Assembly (NCBI GenBank): GCA_024760905.1
Contig: CM045731.1
Coordinates: forward strand, 57,144,125 to 57,208,124
Direction: 5' to 3'
Source: Plotosus lineatus
Lineage: Eukaryota; Chordata; Actinopteri; Siluriformes; Plotosidae
Length of the DNA stretch: 64,000 nt
The notes below the pieces were generated by a model that was not told the origin of the DNA, searched no databases, and worked only from the letters and a program-made list of their open reading frames with translations. Position 1 is the first letter of the stretch, and each line of letters opens with the position of its first letter. Position numbers and translations under genes: made by a program. Shown here piece by piece: positions 47,401 to 60,615 of the stretch.

Positions 47401-50400
47401 GAGGAAGACCAAAGAAGAAGCTGCAGAGGATAGGGTGAGATGGAGGCAGATGATTCGCTGTGGCGACCCCTGAAGGGAACAGCCGAAAGGAAAAGAAGAA
47501 GAAGAAGATATATACCTTGTGGTCTAGTGGATAGGGCGCAGGATCGCTGATCCTAAGGTTGGGGTTTTTAGTCCCCACAAGGTTGTCACTTTCCACCAGT
47601 GCAGCTAACTGAGTTATCAAAGGCGGGCCATGTCTTTCACTGTCTATGGTGAAAGGCATGTAAAAGAACCATTGCTGAATTCGTAAAGAGTTGGCTGCAA
47701 AGGGTTTCTGTCCCTTGCTAAAGAGTTGTGACAGGAAGGGCATCCAACGTAAAAACCTATGCCAAATCAAATGTACAAATCCGATGCTTCTCTGTGGCGA
47801 TTCCCGAGAAAGGGAAAAATCCAAAACAGAAGAAGAAGAAGAAGATATATATATCGCAGAGGTATCTTGTCTAACGAGTGTCTCTTATAACAATTTTTCC
47901 ATGATTTAAGCTTCGAACCCACCAAAAATCTGCTCGATCCAATTAGCAAAAATTCTCAAAAATTCACAAGCAAAATTCAAAATTCTCAAAAATTTCACCT
48001 CCCCCAGCGCCCTATGCACGGCTATAAATAGTGTTTACTGCACTTAATACCGTTTGCTTGGTGCTTTTTCCATGCACCATAGCATGACAATTAGAGTGCC
48101 ACTGCCAACTACTGTAGTGGATGTGCAATTACACTTAATTCTAGTACAGTATGGCAAAAAAGCATGTTCTTCGGGTCATACATGCCCACCCCAGCATCAC
48201 ACGTGCATCCCACTATTTGAGAAGTGGCCTTGTAACCTCTTCATCAGTCTCAGTACCAGAAAAACCACTAATTAATACAGCATTTGGTACTTTGATACCT
48301 TCACGTTCAATGATATCCATATTTCTTTTGTGGGAAAAGTTGTACAAAAACTGTCATAAAACTGCCAAACTGTATGCCAAATTATTAATTTAGAGGCAAA
48401 ATGTAGCCAAAACTCCTCCTGGCTGGCTCGCCACTTTGATGTAACACCAGCTTGATATAGCTGTGCTAGATTTTATACTAGGTTCTAGAGGAGTAAAATG
48501 AATTGTGGAGATTTAAAGTTGAACAGCCGGCAGATTTATTACAATTAACAATATCACAAGAACAGTGCAAACAATGCTGTAGAACACTCTTTACAAAACA
48601 AAAATAAAACAAAATAAGCTTAAGTCTCTAAGGTTTGATTCGTTGTGAACCGGGGAGTCTTTTCCAGGATTGTGATCCGTTTGGGATAAAGGTGTTTTTA
48701 TTTGTTCTTATCTGGGATCCTGTGATTTGAAGTGGTTGGGTCTGTAGATCTACTCTCGCATCCAGAGAACAGTTGGCCACACTGCTTCTGGATCCACCAA
48801 GAGTTCTCACTGGATTTGGCTCGCCATCCGTGTCCGAAACCAGCTTCAAGATCAAATCCAGATCCACTAAAAAACCAGTCGGAGCTTCCAAGAAAACAAA
48901 CACTCTCCACCCGGTTCGATTGAGAGAGAACAAAACACATACAAGGCTTCGTGTCGCTTTTCGAGGGCTCTGTATGCGTCCTGCTCTTCACGCTCTCCTA
49001 CACGCTCTGCTGGTCGCATGCAGGCGCACGCCTATGATGCGTTCAAGGGGACTAGGAAACTATAGTGCTTTCCGGGAGCGTTGGAAATTAGGGTTTTTTC
49101 CAATAAAATTAGTAACCATGTGTTTACATGTGTTACACCCTCCCCCCTTGAATAAGCATGAGTCCCGTCATGTACTTAAATGTTTGTTTAAACATCATAG
49201 ATCTGATGGTTTTCATAGCTACTAAGTGACTCTAGGGCTTGGTTAAAGTTATCCAAGAACCGTTGTGCAAAAGATATCAGCGGTTGACCCAATTGAGGGT
49301 AATGAAACCGTCCTGGGGCTCGCTTTAATCTTTCAGATTTTCTCACATTGGGAGTTTCATTTGTTGTTTCAATTGTCTGTTCTGTTTGTTGGTCAATCAC
49401 ATCACCATTTTGCTCTGTGTCCACAATATTAACGTCTGGTCCTCCTTGTATTTGGTTTTCATCATCTCCTCCTTCCATGACATCTGAATGTGATTCCTCT
49501 TTGAGTAGTCGGGCGCCATTCTCCTTTTCCTGTTCATTGTCCATCTCGTCTGTGTCTGTCTCAACTGAAACTGTTGGGTGCAAGGAGGTATCCTTATTGA
49601 GTGAGAGTGGTTCATTAGAAATACCTGAGTTTGTTGTCTGGTTTAGTACATTTGATTGGTCTTGATTACTGTCATAAATCTTAATGAATGTCTCTGTTTC
49701 GATTGAAGGTTGTCCTGGCATGGGTTCATACTCCTCCTCTGATTCTGACAGATCTGTGTCCTGTGGTTAGGAAGGACTTTGTCGAGTTTGCGTCTACGTG
49801 GAGGTTTTGGTCTTGTCTCAACTTCATCGTTAATGTCTGAGAGGTCACCACACGCAAGTAAAAGGTCTCGGTGAAGAGTTCTACTTGGACCATCACCTCT
49901 CTCTGGTCGAACCACATACACAGGAACATTTTCCATTTTCTTGACAACCACGGTACACCATGCGTTCCCATTTTGTCGACAAGTTTATGTTTATTAGCGC
50001 AAGCGGACATTTTTGACTAAAACTCTATCTCCTGCTTCAAGAGTGGATTCTCTGACTTTCTTATCAAATCTGCTCTTATTGCGCTCTGCAACTTTTTGGA
50101 GTTTTTCAAGGGCAATTTGGTAACTTTCTTCGAGTTTTAGCCTTTAGACTGCGCACATACTGAGAATGGGATGCAGGTGAGTCCCCTGTAACGGAGCAAC
50201 CCAAAGGCAAGGTCAACTGGTAGCTTAGGCTTACGGCCAAACATTAACTCATAAGGACTAAACCCAGTAACCTCACTCTTTGAACAGTTGTAGGCGTGTG
50301 TGAGAGGCTTGACAAAATCACGCCAATGAACTTTTGGTCATCCTTCAGAGTACCTAACATACTAAGGAGGGTGCGATTGAATAAGCTCTACAGGGTTACC

Positions 50401-53400
50401 CCTCGGGTGATAAGGACTGGTTCTCACTTTTTTGATGCCCGTAATAGCACACAGTTCCTTAATCACATGTGACTCAAAATCCCTCCCCTGGTCACTATGG
50501 AGGCGTTAGGGAACCGTAGTGAACCAAAAGTTTTCCCAGAGATTTTTAGCCACAGTGGTTGCCTTTTGATCCACCAGTGGGCAAGGCCACCGCATATTTT
50601 GTAAAATGATCTGTGATGACTAAAACGTCCTTGGTACTCTTACTATCGGGCTCCAATCGAAAGAAAGTCCATGCAGACCAATTCCATTGGTAGCGTGGTT
50701 TTAATATGAACTAAAAGCGCGGCCTTTTCAGGCAGGACTTTCTTGAACACAAGCGACCACAGTTCTTTATTTTGGTCTCAATGTCATGACCCATCTTAGG
50801 CCAATAAAATCTTGCTCTCACTAGTTCATGAGTCCTCTCCCACCCCATATGACCCATGTCATCGTGGAGTAACTTTAGAACAGTGGGTCTAAGTGAGACA
50901 GGGAGTACAAGCTGGTAAGTTGTATCTGGGTCACATTGTCGTCTCCTGAACAAAAGGTCATCCCTCATTTCAAGACGTTTCCATTCTCGGAGCATCAGTT
51001 TTATTTCAAATGTTTCTCTGTTGTTATGTGGAACATCTGCTCCAGCTTCAAGTAACTGAATGACACGATTGATGCTCGGTCAGATCTTTGTTGTTCTTTA
51101 AGCTCATGAGCAGAAAACAAGGGAACAGTTACTTGACCAGATGTTTCAGCATCACTGTATACATCAGAAATTGCATCAGCATTCATAGCCAAGGACTCAA
51201 CAAAGAATGACATGAGGGTGAATCTTTGGTTTTCTCATTGAGAAAATGCTTGTGACATACTGCTGCAATAGTATCAGGACATAAATCACTACATCGAGGA
51301 GGGGATCGAGAAGGCGTGAGGTGAGTTGTTGTATTCGGTTCTCCTCTTCTAATGTCACATAATCCGCAGCTAGTGTTTGGTGGGGCCTTCGTGATAGGCC
51401 ATCTGCGTCCTGGTTAGCCTTTCAGCTCTGTATTTGATTTGAAATTGAAGGTGGATAGCGCTGCTAACCAGCGATAGCTAGCTGCATCAAGCTTTGCAGT
51501 GGTCAGAATGTATGTAGCGGATTATTATCCGTTACAACTGTAATTCATTACCATAAAGGTAATCATGAAACTTTTCTACAATGGACCATTTCAGAGCTAG
51601 AAATTCTGGCTTATGAGCTGGATATCTGGTTTTGCTTGGTGTCAGCCCCCTACTGGCATAGAGCTATGGCCAGCGCATTTACCACCTTGCTCTTGATAAA
51701 GGCGGCACCTAAGCCTGTAGAGCTGGCGTCGGTTATGCAGAACATATTGGAGCTTTGGATCTGCAAAGCCCAATACAGGAGAGGATGTTAATTTCTCCTT
51801 AATGCATTCAAAGGCTGACTGACAGACAGATGTCCACCTCTCGGCAAAAGGTTCTCGAGGGTTGAAATACTAAGAAGTGTCGGTTCGTTTCTGGACTTTT
51901 CTATAAGGTGGGTAGCCACATGTAAGGTCGTTTAAGGGCCGAACTATCTTTGAATAATCTTTAACAAATCGTGATAGTAGCCGGTGAACCCTAAAAACGA
52001 CTTGAGTTGCTTCAAGTTTTGTGGCACTGGCCAGGTCTTAATGGCTGCTACTTTTTCAGGATCTGTTTCTCGCCATTTCTCGAAACAATATGGCCTAAAT
52101 ATTTAACCGATGTCTGAAAAAGCGACATTTCTGGGGGGACAACTTTAAGCCATATTCACGAAGACGGGTCCAAAACATTCTTTAGCCTCTGTTCGTGTTG
52201 CTCTAGAGTCTGAGAAAACAATCAAATCGTCTAGGAAGGCGAGCACCTCCTTAAGATTAATGTCTCCCATGCACCTCGCCATTAACCTCTGAAAGGTGCT
52301 GGGAGCATTTGTGATTCCCCTGAGGCATTCGATTGAACTCATAAAACCCTAGGGGCATACAAGCGCTGTTTTGGCCTTATCTTCCTCATCCATCTCTATC
52401 TGGTAGTAGCCCGACTTTAAGTCCATGACAGAGAACCAGTTTGACCCAGATAGGCGGAGAAGGTCTCTTCAAGATTTGGTAGCAGCGTAAGCATCTTTAA
52501 CCGTTTATGCGTTAACCTTACGGTAGTCCACACAGAGGCGTACCTCACCCGTCTTTTTCTTAACTACAGCGATGGGGACGAGAAGGGGATTCTGATGGTC
52601 TTATTACCCCGGCATCGAGAAGCATTTTGAGGTGTTTCCTAACAGCTTCGTAGTCATTTGGGTGAATAGGCCTCGATCTCTGTTTTATGGGTGTTTCGTC
52701 TTTAAGCTTGATTTTATGCTTAACTCTAGTGGCATAGCCAAAGTCAAGATCGTGGCATGCGAAGACATCACTGTAAGCACTCAGACTCTGTGTGATGCGA
52801 CTTTTCCACTCCTCAGGCAGAGGTGAATTTTCAAAATCAAAAGTCAACTGGTCCTTCGGTGATGAGGAGTCTGCAGACAAGCGACAACCTGCTGAGTTGG
52901 TATTGGACAGGTTTTGAGTTTCCAAAACTTGGTCTGCAACATGCAGTTCAGCAAGGACACAGTTGCCAGGAAGCATAATGTCATGATCGGTTTCATTTCT
53001 TATCCAAACAGGGTGCTTGTAAGGACTTTGACTTGGCACTGTGATAAGACAGCAGTCAACAAAGATTCCACCTGGAAGGGCTGAGGACATTGGCTGCTCT
53101 ACTACTGCCCATTTGTCTGTGAGTGGCGAACTTAAGTGGGCACAGCTTTCAAAGACAGACCTTCTCGTGAGCTGGAATAACATAAGTGTGTTGCCCCTCA
53201 GTGTCATTAGCCCAAGCTTCCCTGTGCTCTTTGTTTGGTATGTGTGCTGGAGGATTTTTAAAATCTGACTATAGCCATAGACAGCTGGTAGAATGGGAGT
53301 GTCTCGACAATGTTCCTCATATAAAACATCGAGGGCATTTGTACCAATTAACACTGGCAAGTCTGTGCTGGAGCGCAAATCAGGTACTATTAGAGCTAAT

Positions 53401-56400
53401 GTAGAAATTTGAGGCTCAGACTCAACAAACTCTTTTGAAAAACCAACTGGAACTTCTACATAGCCTAGATAAGGTACCGCCTGACCGTTTGCACCCTCAA
53501 CATCTAGGTCACTGATCGGCTGGATTGGAAAATCAACCAGGTGTCTCTGGTAAAGGGCGTGAAATAGTCGTAACTTGCGACCCTGAATCTAATAGAGAAT
53601 TGCAGCTAACGCCAGCTATGTTTATATTAGCAGTGCACTTCTTACCTATTAAGCCCTTGGGAAAGCTAGAATGGTGTTTACTCGTTAGCGTACAACTCTG
53701 TTTTGGCTGGGGTTTCTGAGTGGGACTTGTGTCGCTACTAGTTCCAGTTTGTCCCTCAACTGAAACAGGAACTAGTTTAAATCAGTGTTACATTGGTTCT
53801 CCCAAGCCTTTTGTTTTGAACTAAGCTCTTTGTGCTTAGCTTCAACAGCTTTGGGGTTTGGGTCACTGTCACAAGAGGGGACAATATGGCCATCCTCGCC
53901 ACAGTTAAAGCAGAACCATGGGCGAGGCTTTTTGTTACCTTTGCCAAAGCTTTCACTTTTTAGTGTGGTGAGTTCTGTGTTTGTGTCCCTTTCGCTGTTG
54001 TTTCTTTGCAACTTTGGGGGACTTTGTCTGAGGTTTCTTTTCAACTGTCTTTTCCATGGGCGCTTTTAAGGAAGTTAACTGTTCTTGCAGTTGAGCAATT
54101 TGTTTCTGCAGTTTCTTGGTAGGCGTTTTACTAGAATTGTCTGCAGCAGCAGCTTGGAAACTCAGTGTCTGCATAAACATTTAAAGGGTTGGACTGTACC
54201 TTTACTTTTGAAAGTCCTAAGTGCTGCTTCATGCAGTGGACTTAGCTGCTTGTTTATCCTCCTCTGTTCGCAGCAACAAAAGAAGTTCAGAAAAGGTAGG
54301 TGGGCTGGATTTCTTTTGTTCTAGACGGAGGCTGGCAATTAGGTTATCATCCCAGCACCCCCTACAGAACTGTTTTAAAAGCCGTCGATCAAAATCACTG
54401 ACTGTAACGCCTCCCCCTTTAGCAACTTTGCTTAATGTAGTCTGGAGCCGGTGCAAGTATGTTGAAGGTTTTTCTCCGGCATTTTGGTTTGTGCTCAAAA
54501 ATTTCACAAACAGCTCATCAGTATCATCTACATTCCCGTATGCAGAATCGAGCAAGCTCAAAAAGTCTTTTGGGCTGGACAAGGGGCCCAAATGTTTGAC
54601 AATATTGGCGGCTGGTGGTAAGAGACTTTCAATAATTTTTCTTACTACCTGTCTTTCAGAAACAGAAGAGTCGGCAAGATAAAACTCAACATGACTGCGC
54701 CAAGTGTCATAATCTACTTCCGTATTCGGGCACGGAAATTTTCCAGAGAACGACCTGAACTTGGAAGAGTTCAGATAAGTTTGGGACGTGTCAGCACTTT
54801 TGACAATGTGCTCGACAATCACCCTCTGGACTTCAGGGGTGCTCAAGTGTTCGGGATTTAAAATAGGAGTTGGTCTGCTGTTGATTGGAGAACTGGGAAT
54901 ATCAGAGTTTGAGGTAGTTGTGAGAGTTTCCCTATTTGTTTGTGGCACAACAGAATCACCTGTTAAACTTTCAGTTACTGGAGTAGCGTCAGTGGAAGCT
55001 ATACTTTCACTTTCAGCAGCAGAGGCCTGAAGTTTGTTAAGTTCACCAAGCAACAATTTCTCATAATCTATTCCGCTTGCTTTGGCAATTCCCTTTAAAT
55101 CAAAGAGAAAAGACTTGGTCAGATCAGCTGTTAACTTATCACTATAAAGTGGGGATAAGAGCTGAATTTTGTGAACAACCTTTGGGTCAGATGTTGCTCT
55201 TTGACATGGTAGTTCAGCCTGAATTGACTCAATAGCAGTGCCATACTCAAACTCAACTACGGCTGTATTTTTAAAGTCAGGGTCAGAAGTAGTAAGTTTC
55301 ACTGTTCGTGTAATAGAACCATACATTTCTAAAAACTTAATAACCTCTTCATCAGTCTCAGTACCAGAAAAACCACTAATTAATACAGCATTTGGTACTT
55401 TGATACCTTCACGTTCAATGATATCCATATTTCTTTTGTGGGAAAAGTTGTACAAAGACTGTCATAAAACTGCCAAACTGTATGCCAAATTATTAATTTA
55501 GAGGCAAAATGTAGCCAAAACTCCTCCTGGCTGGCTCGCCACTTTGATGTAACACCAGCTTGATATAGCTGTGCTAGATTTTATACTAGGTTCTAGAGGA
55601 GTAAAATGAATTGTGGAGAGTTAAAGTTGAACAGCCGGCAGATTTATTACAATTAACAATATCACAAGAACAGTGCAAACAATGCTGTAGAACACTCTTT
55701 ACAAAACAAAAATAAAACAAAATAAGCTTAAGTCTCTAAGGTTTGATTCGTGTGAACCCGGGAGTCTTTTCCAGGATTGTGATCCGTTTGGGATAAAGGT
55801 GTTTTTATTTGTTCTTATCTGGGATCCTGTGATTTGAAGTGGTTGGGTCTGTAGATCTACTCTCGCATCCAGAGAACAGTTGGCCACACTGCTTCTGGAT
55901 CCACCAAGAGTTCTCACTGGATTTGGCTCGCCATCCGTGTCCGAAACCAGCTTCAAGATCAAATCCAGATCCACTAAAAAACCAGTCGGAGCTTCCAAGA
56001 AAACAAACACTCTCCACCCGGTTCGATTGAGAGAGAACAAAACACATACAAGGCTTTGTGTCGCTTTTCGAGGGCTCTGTATGCGTCCTGCTCTTCACGC
56101 TCTCCTACACGCTCTGCTGGTCGCATGCAGGCGCACGCCTATGATGCGTTCAAGGGGACTAGGAAACTATAGTGCTTTCCGGGAGCGTTGGAAATTAGGG
56201 TTTTTTCCAATAAAATTAGTAACCATGTGTTTACATGTGTTACATAATTTATTACTTATTATTATTCATGTTCATGCACATGTATTATTATGAAATATTT
56301 ATTGTTTTTACATGTTTATCTTTTATAGCTTCGATGGGGCAGTGGTGGTCTAGTGGTATCGGGCACTGGATCGCTGATCCAAAGGTTGGGGGTTCGAGTC

Positions 56401-59400
56401 CCACTCTCCACAAGGTTGTCACTGTCCCCCCCAGTGCAGCTAACTGGGTTATCAAAGGCGGGCCATGTCTCTCACTGTCTATGGTGAGAGGCATGTAAAA
56501 GAACCATTGCTGACTTTCGTAAAGAGTAGGCTGCAAAGTCGTCAGCGTGTTTCTGTCCCTTGCTAAAAGGGTTGTGACAGGAAGGGCATCCGACGTAAAA
56601 ACCTCTGCCAAATCAAACGTGCGAATCAGATGATTCGCTGTGCTGACTCCTGAGTAAAAAGGGAAAAAGCTGAAAGGAAGACAGACAATCTTTAATAGCT
56701 TCGATCCAATATATGTGCTCGTGGAAAATTATATGAGTTTGGGAGGGTATTGGAATGGATTAATTGGTTTTCTGTTATTTCTTATGGGAGTAACTGTTTA
56801 ATCTAATGAACTTTTTGGCTTACGAGCTTGCCCTCAGAACGGATTAAATTCGTTAGGCACAGTACCACTGTATTATTACTTATGGAATTTAGAATGTGAA
56901 TATTGCCGGGGGGGCAGTGGTGGTCTAGTGGTATAGGGCATTGGATCGCTGATCCAAAGGTTGGGGGTTCGAGTCCCACTCGCCACAAGGTTGTCACTGT
57001 CCCCCCAGTGCAGCTAACTGGGTTATCAAAGGCCGGCCATGTCTCTCACTGTCTCTGGTGTGAGGCATGTAAAAGAACCATTGCTGACTTTCGAGAAGAG
57101 TAGGCTGCAAAGCCATCAGCATGTTTCCGCCCTGTGATGGCCTGGCGAGCTGTCCAGGGTGTACTCTGCCCTCGCCCGAAGTTGGCTGGGATGGGCACCA
57201 GCCTCCCCGTGACCCAAATTAGATTAAGCGGGTACAGAAAATTAACTGAATGAATATTGCCAGGTGAAACCAGCAAAGCACGACAAACCACGACATATAA
57301 GATATACAATTTAATAATATGAACAAAATAAGAAGAATAATAACTTATACTGCCCTCCCAAGCCAGACCGCAGTATCTGCAATTTTAGCCAAATTGGCCT
57401 TTTATGTTTTTCTGACTAAGTGCAATCAGCTCCACCTAGTGGGCTCAATTTTCTCAGTTTCATGATTTTGCAGATACTGCGGTCTGGCTTGGGAGGGCAG
57501 TATAGATTAAACCTAAAGAAAACACAAATACAACAAGAGTCACAAAATAAAACTATTCACCAAGCAGCTGCAGTATAATTTAGAGACACCACGCGCTGGC
57601 GGTAAATGGCTTGGCGTGTATCCGGGGTACGGCTAGCATTGAGCTTGCATCGCATATTAGCTCCGGATAAGAGTTGAGCATGCTCGGTTCTAAACGTCTG
57701 TTCTCATAGCTGTAGTAGGGTTGACCGGTCATAGATGAGCATAGTGCAAAACATGAACAAATAAAACAAATTAAAACAAAGAAACAATTTGACTCCGAGA
57801 ACTCTGTGACATCGCCCTCTAGGCAGCGTCATCTTGGAGACGTCACGTTCAATGTAAAAGGACATAAAGCATAATAAAGTTTCTCCTTTTGGTATCATTA
57901 GTTAAACATACCACAGAACATAAAATCTCACACACAAACATTCTAAACAATAACTTAGATACTGTACTGGAATAATAATTGAAAAAGACTTTAATACAAC
58001 ATTCAAACGATTATTCCTCTTCCGGCACTTCAGAGGAAACTGTTGTTTTTTCAGAAGAAAGTCTTATTTCTTCAGAAGAGACATCCAACGTTTTCTATCG
58101 CTTATCCAGAGAAGATACACAGCATTTGAGTGGCATCATAGAACTTAACTGGTAATTAAAACACATTGACAACTTGTTTGCGAATGAGGAAAAAGGGGCG
58201 ATACATCATTTCAAACCAATCAGCAGGAAGGGGGACAGCCATTGCCTGAATTTGAGTGACCTGACAGTTGCTCGACAGTCCGCGAATATGCAAATCATGA
58301 GGGCAAAGCTACTGTATATATATATAAATATATATATGTCTGTCGTCCTTTTGGCTTTTTCCCTTTTACTCGGGAGTCGCCACAGCAAATCATCTGATTT
58401 GCACGTTTGATTTGGCAGAGGTTTTTATGTCGGATGCCCTTCCTGTCACAACCCTTTATAGCAAGGGACAGAAACACGCTGACGGCTTTGCAGCCTACTC
58501 TTTATGAAAGTCAGCAATGGTTCTTTTACATGCCTCTCACCATAGACAGTGAGAAACATGGTCTGCCTTTGATAACCCAGTTAGATGCACTGGGGGGACA
58601 GTGACAACCTTGTGGAGAGTGGGACTTGAACCCCCAACCTTTGGATCAGTGATCCAGTGATCCAGTGCCCTATACCACTAGACCACCACTGCCCCTTTAT
58701 ATACATATACACACACACACACACACACACACCCTAGTGGTTCCCTGGTGCTTTTTGAAAAATGTATGAAAATGAAAAAAGTTGGGGAGGGTGTTTTTGT
58801 TTTTTTGTTTTAATATGGTTTCTGTAGAAGGACAAGCCTGACAAATATTCTTAATGTTTTCCAATGTTTTAAAAATTTGTATGAAAAATATTTGGCCTAC
58901 ATTGCAACATTTCTGTCAATGAAGATTTGTGCCATACCCCGCGACACACATTTCAGTACAACGCTTTTCCAGGCTGGTAGCTGTTATAAACCAACCGTGT
59001 CATAGGCCATGGATCCCAAAGGAAAAAAGAGAAAAATAGCTGACAAGAATGGAAGATTCAAGGAAGAATGGACCGAATCATTTGCTTTCATTGCCAATGC
59101 GGAACGATTGCCTGCATGTTTGCTCTGTAATGAAAAACTGTCAAATAACAAAAAGAGTAATTTGGAAAAACATTTCCAGGGAAGGCCTGCTAAATTTGCA
59201 GTTGACCATCCAGTTGGGATTGAGAGAAAAGGTGTGATTGCAGTACTCCTGGAGAAATTATTATTATTGTGGATGCTTATATAGCACAATTTCATACACA
59301 CATATGCTCAATGCACATGAGACCCCAGTGCTCCGGGTACCCATCACCACTGTACAGCACTAGTTGTTACATTGTTCTATCCTTTTGATGCTGACTGCCA

Positions 59401-60483
59401 AGTAGGAAGCACCAACTCCCAAATTTTAACGTCTCATAGTACAACGTGGCCGGATTCAAACTCCAACCTTCCGGAGGATAAAGCGGATGCTCTACCAACT
59501 GAGCTAAATCCCAAGCAGAGTTAGTGGAGTTAGTGGAGTTCAAAGATAGATTTAAGAAGTGGCATGGATCTCCACCACTGCTGCTTGTTTTGTTGGAACC
59601 CGAGAGTTAATAAAGCATGGAAAACCATTCACAGATGGTGATTAGATGAAGGATTCATTCATTAAAATATCAGACCACCTATTTTCAGACTTCAGAAACA
59701 AAACAGAGACAATACAGAAAATTAAAAACATTCCTTTCTCCGCAAAGACAGTGAAGGGAAGGGCCATTAAAATGGCAGGCAACATCACCAATCAGCAAAT
59801 CAAGGACATTAATTCAGCTCCAGCATACTCAATTGTCTGTGATGAGTTGTGTGACATGAGTAACATTGAACAGACAGCACTGTTCTGCAGGTATGTAACC
59901 TCTAATTGGCCTCTGATTTCTTTACTGAATTTCTATAATTTCATCAATGCAACAAAACACAATACATTCATATAGTAATGGAAATTAAACGCACCAAATA
60001 TTGTAGAACAGAGTAATCATGTGGTGTCGTTCTCTCCAGGATGCGCTGCAGGGAAAATAAAAATTTAATCATGAATGCTCTTCATGTATTTGTAGCCTAC
60101 TTAGTCATTTTGATAGTAAGCTAACATAGCTAATATACACTTACAGCCTGTGTTGCCTTCATATAAGGCTTATATAAGGCTTTTAATTTTTTGCGGCTTC
60201 AGACAGATTTTTTGTTATCTTTTGGTCAAATATGGCTCTGTGATCATTTTGGGTTTCCAACCCCTGATGTAAATGATTGCTGAGTGTCCATAATAAGCAA
60301 GATGAGTGATTTTTGTTGTCTTTTTTTTCAAAGCTCTGCCGCATCAGCCCCCCAATGGCAGGATGTGTTTCACCTGTGACCACAGAGGCTGTTTTAAAAC
60401 ATTGAAGTGTTTGGGAGATCAAAACTTCTGCATTTCTGAATCAAGTAAACATTATTTCTTTTACCTCACTGTATTTAACATCA

Positions 60484-60517
<34 letters not shown>

Positions 60518-60525
60518 CATTATCC

Positions 60526-60571
<46 letters not shown>

Positions 60572-60578
60572 ATCCCTT

Positions 60579-60615
<37 letters not shown>

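Larger units (their letters stand above)
48233..56244 (-). mobile_element. PNMA-like-gag LTR retrotransposon, copy 2, tandem structure
   Basis: On the minus strand: LTR (56244-55548), full internal region (55547-49138), LTR (49137-48440), then a second primer site and the first ~140 bp of gag (48439-48233), cut off. One LTR is shared between a complete and a truncated body. The two LTRs differ at about four positions. The internal sequence matches copy 1 closely, but single-base indels are dense from about 49770 to 52620. It lies in intron 3 of the right LU gene, antisense to it. Confidence 0.9.
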
